A stretch of DNA of 64,000 nucleotides from Sweltsa coloradensis (Eukaryota > Arthropoda > Insecta > Plecoptera > Chloroperlidae): positions 642,001-706,000 of the forward strand of contig JAMZAV010000070.1 of assembly GCA_024449915.1 (NCBI GenBank), given 5' to 3'. The notes beneath the pieces were generated by a model. The model was not told the DNA's origin. It saw only the letters and a program-made list of their open reading frames with translations, and made no database searches. Numbering within the stretch: position 1 is the first letter of the stretch; each line of letters opens with the position of its first letter. The position numbers and the translations under genes were made by a program. Below are positions 1-10,100 of the stretch, one piece after another.

Positions 1-622
1 TAAAAATGCGATTTTTATAAGAAATAATTTCTCGATTGCGCTCAAATTTAACACCTATATATTAATTCATAAAATTAAGGTTCTACGAAAAAATCATTAC
101 AATCGGATAAAGCATGTAGGTGTTATAAGTCAAAGAATTGTTTAAAAAAAGAAAAAACCCGTAAAATTTCGATTTTTATGACAAATATTTTTTAAATTGC
201 GCTCAAATTTCACAAGAATATCTTAATTTATAAAATAAAGGTTCTGTGCAAAAATCATTAAAATCGAATAAAGCATGTAGGTGTTATAAGTCAAAGAATT
301 TTTTTAAAAATCGAAAAAAATCGTAAAATTGCGATTTTCATGAGAAATAATTTTTCGATTGCGCTCAAAAACGTGGAAGTTCTAAGTTCAGAGACTTCGA
401 AGGCCTCCATAAAATTTCATCTCAATCGGAGTATCGGTTTAGCCGGAATCGTGCGGACAAATAGACAAAAATACAAAAAAGAAAAAAGAAAAAAGAAAAA
501 AAGAAAAAAGAAAAAAGAAAAAAGAAAAAAGAAAAAAGAAGAAAAAAGAAAAAAAACATCCCGGATTTTTTTCTCCAGTGTAGTAGAATGGAATCTTCGC
601 TTCGCTCGCTACGCTCATCCAA
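1..622 (-). mobile_element. Helitron-like non-autonomous element, family A, cut by the window edge
   Basis: On the minus strand the 5' terminus TTGGATGAGCG lies at 622, followed by copies of GTAGCGAGCG, a purine/poly-A tract (about 470-560) and roughly 160-bp internal repeat units that recur in the complete copies at 27487-28264, 45250-46054 and 55601-56383. The 3' hairpin end lies left of the window. The flanking base at the 5' end is A, as in most other copies. The short reading frames here lie in low-complexity DNA and are not genes. Confidence 0.7.
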
Positions 623-1308
623 TAATCTGATATTTGACTACAAAAGTGATAAATATAATTGACTAAATCTTACCCAAGTCAGAATGGTATTTTTTATTTA
701 ATTTCTGAATTGAATGAAATATTGATTAAAACTAGTTGGCAAGAAATTTGTTTCAATGCATAACAGCTCATAAATTTCGGATTTTTCTATAGTTTATTTT
801 TCAAACTGTACATTTACAAACATAACTCTTTTAAAATCTGAAAACGCGATATATTTAGATTAATTACAATACTCTAACAAATGTGCTAGACTTAGAGGCT
901 ACTCGTTATTCCGTCTTTTGGGGTATACTTTATAGCAAGTTTTGAACAGCTTATTTTTTGTCTAGCTTATAAACTAATGTAACTCTATTTTGAATTCTCC
1001 GAAATGTTATCAAAATCTATTTCCAATGTAGCTTCTCAATGAAATGCCCCCATGCATAATGTTAGCTATCTCTCGCCTGTCTGCAGCTTATGTTCGCAAA
1101 CAAGCCGAACCCTGCGTGTACACATGCACTTCCCTCCTCGTAATTATGTATTACTTACATCATCGGTCTTTGCCCCTGAATCCTGCCCAATTAATATTGA
1201 TCCTCGCCAGCCTAACTTGGCTCTACGTAATACGTATAAAACAAGTCAATAAACGCTCGATCAATCAGCTAAGGGCAGGGTATTGCTTCCGGCACTGTCA
1301 CGGCCCAG

Positions 1309-1480
1309 TGGATACGAGTACGACCAACCCCCGGACGACGAAGAGGTCGACCTTGTATTTTACGTACACACTGTTACCAAACTTACGACAAGAAATACGC
1401 AACCGGAAACTGTTTTTTTAAAGAGCTACAATAACCTCTTTGTGAAAGTCATTCTGTATTATACACACATTTTTGTATAA
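1309..1480 (+). CDS. Possible coding exon with an acidic Tyr/Pro-rich segment
   Basis: After a pyrimidine-rich stretch ending CGGCCCAG the frame reads SGYEYDQPPDDEEVDLVFYV and stays open to a stop at 1480. The composition (Tyr, Pro, Asp/Glu) looks protein-like and the acceptor is plausible, but no other exon could be joined to it and no family is recognised. The overlapping longer frame from 1044 looks like random translation. Confidence 0.22.
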
Positions 1481-3850
1481 TGTAATATTCTGTACGGGTG
1501 AAATAGTAAAAATCTTAACTCATTTCCAACTATGTCGGGTAGAGTGGTGTTCTGCACATCGATATCTAGGGCACGCAACTGTTTTGTATCAAGGTTATCG
1601 GGCTCAGCGTTTCTTCATATTCAAATAAATATGTATTTTAATAAATTAAGTACACTTTGCAGGCCTACTTGCAACCCAATTATATGAGCCCCCACTCATG
1701 TCTTCATCACTGATCCAAATCATGAGGCTAAAAACGCAAGATGGTATGCTTTGTAAAATCAAAACCAGCAAAACAATACAAACACTGATATATGATCGAC
1801 AAAAAATTGATTTACTGGAAATTACCACGTTAACTTAAAGTTTTGTAAATTCATGACATCAGAGATTTACCTTTTTCTACAGTTAACTAAATCTTCCTCG
1901 ATACAAGTACAAGCTTTTGGTACTCATCCTCGTTGTCCAAGAGCAATGTTTGAGCTGGCTATTTCGGGCACTTGAGAAGAAACCCCAAGACATCCTAGAC
2001 GACCTAGATAAAACTACCTCAGACCTGTTTCCTCTCTGATCAACTACCCCCTCTTCCACGCCATGAAACCCTGGACTACCGCGCCTCCATGCTAGACTAG
2101 GAGTTAATCTGTCCCACGGTTAGACAAGTGTGAGACAGTTAACCATCCTCGCAACCTAACAGCTCTTATAATCCCAAGCTGCGAGTATTATCAGCCTAGC
2201 CATGCGGAGACGAGCTTAGTACAGTCTGCTGCCGACAGTGGCGCGCAGGGGATTCCCCACACACTCTCGCGTGCATGCTTCATGCGGGAGCAAATTGTTC
2301 TCCGATATTCTAGGTATTATAATGGATTTGCATTTAGCGGTGTGTGATATCGCATGAGCTAGCAGGGAGATAAGTCTACATCAGCGCCTTCATTGAGTTA
2401 AATACCTTCTTAAAGGTATTGTACGATGCCTTTCTTTAGAAATTGAGAGTTAGTCTGAAAGCTACGGTATCGTCATACTCAACATAACATGGTACATAAT
2501 CGTGCGTAAATAAATACGTAACGGTAAAAGTACAAACGGAACAAACAAGAATCAAAGAGTTTTAAATTCCCTAGATTAGTTCGTTTAGTTTAAACTAAAT
2601 ACTTATTTAAATTAGATTGATTCGGCTAATTATTATACATTTTAAACGGTACTTTTGGAGACACCATAACAAATAGTAACTCAATATATAATATCTCATA
2701 CTGAAAACAAACTAGTGTAGCTTATTGGAAATCAAATATAGACGCATTTTGCTTCTTTGATTAAACTTAAGAAAATAATAATAAATAAATAATAATACAG
2801 GGTCACTTACTTGGTCACTTTAGTGTAATGTCCCCCACTGAATATCAGTTATATAACTGAGTGGGTAGACTCTAAATGCGAATTTAATTATTAATTTTAT
2901 TTACACCTGACTATTGACTAAGAACTAGTTCCTATGTTTTTTTCTTGGTCAAACCAAGTACAAAATAAAATAGAGAAAAAATGGTTTTGATAACTACAAA
3001 AAAATATTTGTTGATATCTGCAAATATTATAATGATAAATTTAAATTAAAGTGCATATATTTCAAGCCAAGCTAGGGATATAAGTAAAATGTAAGCTGAT
3101 ATAATCACAAGCTTTTATTTCACTTCATGACAATACATTGTAAATTTAGGGCCAGTAAGATTATGAAAGCAGTATATTATTTAAATGACATCATTAAATG
3201 CTTCCTGATATCATCGAAGGTTTCGCCGATAGTTCAAGCATGGACATAAACAATTCTCAATCGATCCAGCAGTTGGTCAATAGAAGCGTGATCGTCAACA
3301 CACAAACACTGATGTTACGATTGAATCAGTATTGACAGAGGGTAATGAACCCCAAGTGCAAATACTATGGCAATTAAGTACTACTATCTATTGGAAATGT
3401 GTCTGAACCAGTTCAATATTCTAGTAATCATAAAGTCGTGGCATCATGGAACGGAAACCTTAGCCCTATAATTACATAGGCTATATCTTGTTAGACTATT
3501 TTATTTTATATAGTGGTATTCTCAATATCTCCTATGAAATCAATAAAAAAATGTATTATTATGTCTTGCGGGACAATTGAACATTAATTAGAAGCTCACA
3601 TGGTAAGCAAATCTTGTTAAAGGGGTATGCAATACAAATGTAAGCAACATGTTAGATTTTACAATAGCGACAATGACTCGTAGTCCATTTGATGAAGCCA
3701 GTCAAGGATATGATTCCACTGCAAGAGAGTGGTGTTTACCAAATTCCTTGCAAGTGTGGATTGGTTAAGCCATAGCCTTCACAATGGATACACGCCATAT
3801 GGCCGTATGGCGCTGAGAAGTTGAATGGTATTGTGTGCACCATGACCCGT
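1481..3850. other. No gene seen; AT-rich intergenic DNA
   Basis: No reading frame above 60 codons with protein-like composition was found. The only recognisable item is a SINE tail near 2820-2890. A short frame at 1646-1828 (-) has no supporting splice sites. Confidence 0.5.
2815..2900 (+). repeat. 3' tail of SINE family 1
   Basis: The stretch contains the tail signature: CCCCCACTGAATATCAG, then TATATAACTGAGTGGGTAGA, then CTCTAAAT and an AT-rich end, shared with full copies at 15294-15722 and elsewhere. Only the 3' part is present, as expected for 5' truncation at insertion. Confidence 0.65.
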
Positions 3851-3857
3851 TTTTTTT

Positions 3858-4278
3858 GTCAGTATTTGTATTTTTCGAGCTAGGTCCCATCGGCAAAAAT
3901 CTCCCATAAGAAAAAACATGGGGACAATATTTGTATTTTGTGACGTACTCTACAGCCTTTTCTTGAAGTACTCTATATTTTATTTTGTAATTTGGGCAAG
4001 TTGTTCGGTCAAAAAATACTTATTACAAAGAAGGGGTGTGATTTTGGAATGCATATGTTTTGCGTGTTTGAATAAGCCTTTTACAAGCATTAATAAAAAA
4101 ATGAACTATAGAAACTAGACAATAATCACTTACAATTGATTTAAAAGCAAGTAATGGGCCACGAGATGGTTTTCATGTTATTGTTAATTGGTTTCTCCAT
4201 AGCAATTATTACAACTTTACTAAAATTATTCTATTTACACAAAAATTAATTTGCAATGGAACTTGGAAAAGTAATTAG
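3858..4278 (+). repeat. Unclassified dispersed repeat, related to 39050-39400
   Basis: Shared landmarks with 39050-39400 in the same order are TTTTTCGAGC, then TCTCCCATAAGAAA, GTTCGGTCAAAA and a TTTTGAATG-like block. The copies are diverged. A second, direct relation links about 4090-4210 with 4850-4960 (AACTATAGAAACTAGACAAT against ACCATAGAAACTTGACAAT). The 66-codon frame at 3918 lies inside it and is not convincing. Confidence 0.45.
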
Positions 4279-4279
4279 A

Positions 4280-4655
4280 TCCTACGCATACAAAAAACTT
4301 GTAAAAATACAGACATACTTAATATATTCAAAAGAAATGAGATCTACTAAGCTTATGTACCCTTGTAAATTTACGCATTCTTAATTCATAAACGTACACT
4401 GCTCCGTAAGTACATCCTTGAAAAGCTTGGCAAAATAGAACTTGCAAGTTGCAAGTATTAATTGAAACGTAATAGTTCATGCAAATTATATTTGCCAAGC
4501 TTTTCAAGGATGACGGGAAAGTGTACGTTTATGAATTGAGAATGCGTAAATATAGATGGGTACATGAGCTTGGCCCTTCTTTGAGATCTAGTTGCTTTTG
4601 AGTGTGTGAGGGTTGGCTGTATTTTTACAAGTTTTTTGTATGCTTGGGTGTAAGT
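4280..4655. repeat. Fold-back inverted repeat with ~165-bp arms
   Basis: Arms at about 4280-4440 and 4485-4655 are reverse complements with scattered mismatches; for example CATCCTTGAAAAGCTTGGCA at 4411 pairs with the reverse of about 4497-4515, and CATACAAAAAACTTGTAAAA near 4288 pairs with the region near 4635. DNA just right of it (about 4690-4790) reappears inverted at 8220-8325 inside another element. It is probably a non-autonomous DNA element of unknown family; target duplications were not identified. Confidence 0.6.
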
Positions 4656-5747
4656 TATTACTACTACTCCCAAATTCGTCATTTTCAATTGGCCAGCGTA
4701 TCTGACCAAACAGGTGAGGCCATAACGTTCATAGTGTACATGGTAATAGTGATGTAGTGCCTTTTGAAAGAAGAAAAGTTGAAAAAGTTGGCTGGAAGGC
4801 ATAATAAAGGTTTTGATATCAACCTTTGAGATGAATTTTGTAATTTCTGGATTGATTTCCATAAAATAACCATAGAAACTTGACAATATTTACCTACAGT
4901 TGATTCAAAAAGCAAATCTTTAGGCCACGCCACAAACGTTAGCAAATATTCATAGAAACACACTGCAAAAATATGCAATTAGAAATTAGACTCCATCTTC
5001 GTAATTCATCCATTACTACTTACAATTAATTGTCCTAATCACAAAAATCAAGCTTCGTGCACGTACGGGATAGAGTGACAAGTAGTCGTCGAAGGGATTT
5101 ATTTTTGACTCGACATTGATATTGAAAAATGGAAGCGATAAATTATAACAGAGAATGTTATCACTTCGGTTTCAAGTGGATTGAGCTGCAGGACTCTGCA
5201 CGAATTCTATCAACGAAGTACCTACTTCACGATCTTTCAAAGTTTCGTTAATCTTGCATTACTCTTCAGTCTTCAAAGGAGTGTCCAACATTCTCGTCGA
5301 CTGCACAGCCAGCATTATACAGCCGGCGCATCTAACATTAGGCCTACTCTATACAAGTTTTAACCGCCCGTGAAACTGATAATGTTTTTGTTTAGATTAG
5401 ATTGGCATTGATGTTTTTTTTAGATTTGATTAGAAATATTAAGTTTAGTTTTGAGTTCATCAACTCGGTTACCAAACATCTACAACAATAACCACATACT
5501 CTGCTCGAATGCAGGGCACTGATAAGAATTTTAATAACTACCTTGGTATTTTCTTATACGCTTTTTGAATTCAAAACCATTTCTAGGCAATGAGTTTACA
5601 ACTCTTTCATCCAAACCATTCAAACTCTTGGTCACAGAACGAAGAAAGGAGTGTTTACTTACATCCGTGTTACATTTGTGATCAAATATCCTCCTACTAT
5701 GATATTTTCTACTTCTAAATGGGACAAAAATAATCTTTTTTTTAGAG

Positions 5748-5870
5748 TATATAGTTTGACAAGGTACTAAGTAAGTGCATATAGTTTGACAAGGTGATGA
5801 GTAAGTGCAGAATAGTTTAACAAGATACTGACTACTGAGTAAGTTCAGTATAGTTTGACAAGGCACTATG
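5748..5870 (+). repeat. Short tandem array, ~30-bp unit, upstream of lectin signal exon 1a
   Basis: About four imperfect units carry ATAGTTTGACAAGGTACT followed by AAGTAAGTGCA-like sequence. A two-unit version occurs at 20690-20755 upstream of the third signal-peptide exon, so the array belongs to the duplicated 5' cassette of the lectin genes. Confidence 0.6.
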
Positions 5871-6445
5871 AAAGTGTTCTGAAGTTTTTTTTAGACTAAG
5901 GATGAAAAGATAGAAAAATATTTTTTAGGGGGGGGGGAATGATTAGAAGCAAGTAAACAATTAATGATGGTTGAAAGCGTCAATTTTATTCTGCCTTCTG
6001 GCGTGTTATACAATAATTTATCGGGCACTGTGGAGTTTTCTATAGCAAACCACAAAGGAAACTGCTAACGGTTACACAAAAATTGACTTCTTACCCACTT
6101 CCATACAGAATGATTTCAATTTATTACATTTGGTTTGGCTTAATAGTCAAGTCCTGGCTAATAACGGTTACACACGAGAGTATTTATACTTTTTTATATC
6201 ACTTTAATTGTTTGGTTTCTCTACGTAATGGTTCATTTTAGTTTTCAAGATATGAATCAATTTAACAATAGAATTTTAATAAAAAAACACATTGAATTTA
6301 ATGTCCGGGCGTTCATCCACATGGTCACATTGGTTCACAACATAAGTAACTTGCTCGTCAGCCCAGCCGTCAGATACAAAGTTTAGAGATGCGCTGCAAC
6401 GTGTTTTGGTCAGGAGTTGGCTGCGTGCTCATCTATCTGATTCAG
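5850..6445 (+). CDS. Duplicated 5' cassette with an extra signal-peptide exon (exon 1a)
   Basis: ATG at 6389 opens 19 codons reading MRCNVFWSGVGCVLIYLIQ, ending at a CAG|GTAATT donor after 6445. Upstream, about 5850-6388 matches the sequence before exon 1b (6780-7148) and exon 1c (20640-21239), including TGGTTGAAAGCGTCAATTTT and GGAGTTTTCTATAGCA. The exon is in phase 0 with exon 2 at 7705, so it could be an alternative first exon of the same gene or a remnant of a lost tandem copy. A TATA-like AT tract lies near 6270-6290, which is only suggestive. Confidence 0.6.
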
Positions 6446-6483
6446 GTAATTACCACATGTATCTTAGCGCGGGCTAAATATCA

Positions 6484-6765
6484 CGAAAATATGTCATTAA
6501 AAATCGAAAAAATCGTAAAAGTACAATAATCATAAGAAATATTTCTTCTATTGCACCCCAAAACGTGGCAAGTCTAATTTAAGAGACCCATTTCGGAGGT
6601 CCCCTCCAATTTCCATCAAGATCGCATAATATGCCATTTGCCCGGTAGAGAGCGAACAAACAGACAAAAAACAAACAAGAACAAACAGACAAAAAACAAA
6701 CAAAAAACACCCGAGCTAATGTTTTGGGGGACAATGAAATTGAAGTATTCGCTTCGCTCATCCAA
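6484..6765 (-). mobile_element. Helitron-like element, family D, 3'-truncated
   Basis: The minus-strand 5' terminus TTGGATGAGCGAAGCG lies at 6765, preceded by A. Downstream it shares CACGTTTTGGG, the CAAACAGACAAA tract and the ATCTTGAT motif with 8014-8606 and 51146-51598. The 3' hairpin and CTAG end are missing. It separates the two tandem signal-peptide cassettes. Confidence 0.65.
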
Positions 6766-7148
6766 TTAGTGCAGTGTGTTGTGACAAGAGACTGTGAAAG
6801 TGCACGGTAGCTATAGATAGACCAACGATGAAAAAGTAGGAAATAAAAATTTAATTTACTGGAAAAAAAATGATAATGGTTGAAAGCATCAATTTTTTAC
6901 TGCATTCTGGCGTGTGTGGATTTTCTATAGCATAACGTCAACGTACAGGCTAATAACGATTTCACTTTTGTATTTCACTAAATTGTTGATTCTCTCAACG
7001 TAATGGTTCAATTTTGTTTTAATAATAGTGTTATATAACAAGAATGTTAATAAAAAAATATATAACGTCCAAGCGTTCATCCACACGGTCACATTGGTTC
7101 ATAAGTAACTCGCTCGACAGCCCAGCAGTCACGTACAAAGTCTAAGCG

Positions 7149-10100
7149 ATGCGTTGCAACGTGTTTTGGTCAGGAGTTGGCTGCGTGCTCATCTATCTCA
7201 TTCAGGTAACTACCACATGTATGGTGTATGGTGATATATGTAAGAAGTTTTCATTCAATGATTAATTAACATAAGTACTCCTCGTACTGAGATAGTGCAT
7301 GCGTGGGCAAATTATCAATGCTGTATTGTATTTATTATTTACTGTACAAAATCAAAAATATTTGTTAACGATCAAAATGAAACTTTAATTTGACTACCCA
7401 CAGTATTTTTTTTCTTTTGATTCATTTCAAAAATAAGAAATCATACAATAAAACTGATGTGATGACGTTGATGTTAAATTAGTAACATATGTATAAATAA
7501 ATGTTGTATTGTAAATCAGTCAGAAAGAACGATTAGCCATACGAAAGACAAAAACATACGGGCTTAATTGGCAACTTTGAGATCAGAATTTGCTTTTTGC
7601 CTGGAACCAGTGAAAATAGCTTCGCATTCTTTTATTTGGTAGTTGGTAGAATCTTAACAACTTCGAAATGTATAGAAATGTGTAATGCGCTTTTCTTCCA
7701 CCAGAGCGCAGTGACACAAGATGGCGGCGCTGACGTTGAGGCGACGTGTTCGAGCCTCACAGGCCAGTCCCTGCGCGTCGTCTGCGAGACCCCGGAGGGG
7801 GAACCGATTACCACCTGTAACTCCCCTGCAGTCGGCACCAAGGCTCGCTTTCTCTTGAAGAAAAACGTGGTAGGCGGCAAGGCCATCGCTATAAAAGACG
7901 CTGCGCTCACTTGTCAGTCGTCGGGGCAGTGGAAGAAGACCAAACCACCAACAGGAATAACAACAACAAATCCAATGACTAGTATGACAATTATATAACA
8001 ATTATTATTATTACTAGGAAAACGCTAAAGTCCCGCCGCGTTGATGGATGAGCTTTTTAAAGTTTTAAGTTTGCTTGGGATATCTTTACTTTTGCAAGTG
8101 CTTTGTTTTGCTGCCTACGCATTGTAGGTGAATGTTGTCAAGTTTCTTTTGTTTCTTGTCAATTGGTATTATTAACCGTAAAAAACTTATATTAAAAGCT
8201 TTATTTCTATAGATTCTGGCTAACTTTTTCAACTTTTTCTTTCAAAAGGTACTACATCACCATAACCTTAATGTCCATGTATAATATGAACGTTTTAGCT
8301 TCACCCGTTTGGTCAGAATTGGCCCAAATGGCACGAAAATATCGCCCAAAAAATCGAAAAAAAATCGTAAAAGTACGATATTCATGAGAAATATTTCTTC
8401 GATTGTACCCAAAAACGTGGCAAGTCTAAGTTCAGAGATTTCGAAGGTCCTGTCAAATTTTCATCCAGATCACATATGCCGTTTGCCCAGTAGAGAGCAA
8501 ACAAACAGACAGAAAAAACAAACAAAAAAAAAAACAAAAAAAAAACACACCCGAGCTAAATTTTTGGGGGGTCGGTGAAATTGAAGTCTTCGCTTCGCTC
8601 ATCCAATTAATATTGTTATTATTATTTTCTTTTATCCACCAATATGAACATAACATAATGGATATTTTAGAGCTTTCACCAGAGATGAACCACACCTCTA
8701 AGGTGAAACCCCTATTACAAAACAATTAATATACATGCCATTAACAAAATACAATACATACAAGAAATAACTGAAACAATTTCTTCATGCTAAAACTTTG
8801 CGTAGTATATGGGCGGTTCCTAATAATGATGCCTTTTGAAGCTCAGGAGTCCAGTGATTGCCAGAGATATGTTGGAGGTTCTCTTCAAAACTTCTTCCAA
8901 TTGTCCCACAAGCTCCAATAATAATGGGAACAACCTTACAACTGACATTCCACATTCGTTGAATTTCTATTTGTAGGTCTCGATATCTTGTGCGTTTCTC
9001 TGCTTCCTTTAATACTATGTTGCGGTCTGATGGAATAGCTACATCGATGATCAAACATTTTTGAGTCTCTTTGTTTTTAACAACTATGTCTGGTTTGTTG
9101 TGAAGAACCTTTCGATCAGTGATTATTTGCTCATTCCACAATATGGTCACATTACCATTGTCAACTACTTGCTCTGGTTTATGCATGTACCATTTGTCAG
9201 AAGTTTCGATGTTATAACTTCTACAAATGTTCCAATGCAAATATGCCCCAACCTTATCATGTCGATCAATGTATTCCGTTTTTGCTAAGACCGGACATCC
9301 AGAAATAATGTGCTCCACGCTTTCTTCATAAAGCTTACACAAACGACACTTGTCATCTACTTCGAGTTTGAGAATTCTTTTTTCGTAACTTTTTGTTCTT
9401 AAGGCTTGATCTTGTGCAGCTACAATAAGACTTTCAGTTTCACCTTTGAGATTACTTCTGCCCAGCCACTTATTGGTTTGATCTTGGTCAATATGTGGTT
9501 GCTCCATGCGTGTAATATATTGGCCATGCAAAGGTTTAGACTTCCAGCAACTTATTAGATCTTCCTGGATAATATTCTTAATTTTCTTCTTGATAACCTT
9601 GACCTTGTTAGTGATGGACCCATTGATTTGATTAATATCGGTTAATTCCATACCTGATTGAAACTTGTTGCCTAACTTAATGATGGATTTTCTCATAGCT
9701 TTGCTAGACTCATGTTCTTGAACCATTCTAATAAATTTGTCATCTCCCTTTCCTTCTATGTATAAACTTAAACCAATCATTGCTGTTTTGTATGACCCCT
9801 CTAGTTGAGTTATTCCGCGACCTCCATTCTTCCTTGCGATATACAGTCTTTCTACGTCCGCTCGTGGATGGTGCATTCCGTTTATTGTCAACAATTTTCT
9901 TGTTTTTCGATCTAATCTCTTAAGTTCTTCAATGCTCCAATCTAATATCCCAAAGCTATAAGATAATACTGGCACAGCAAATTGACCAATTGCAATAGTT
10001 TTATTTCGTCCGTTCAATTCACTTTCAAGTATTAATCTTAGGCGGCGTTTGTATTCTTTGCTCAATTTATCTTTCATTAATGTATGCTGAACACCGTTAC

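Noticed and set aside
340..630. 96-codon frame with Lys-rich run
   Set aside because: It is the translation of the poly-purine tract of a Helitron-like element; related copies (45825, 8309) are the same artefact.
1044..1421. 125-codon frame
   Set aside because: No start context, splice support or protein-like pattern; an overlapping frame (from 1309) looks better.
4458..4886. 142-codon minus-strand frame
   Set aside because: It runs through the arms of an inverted repeat and has no recognisable domain.
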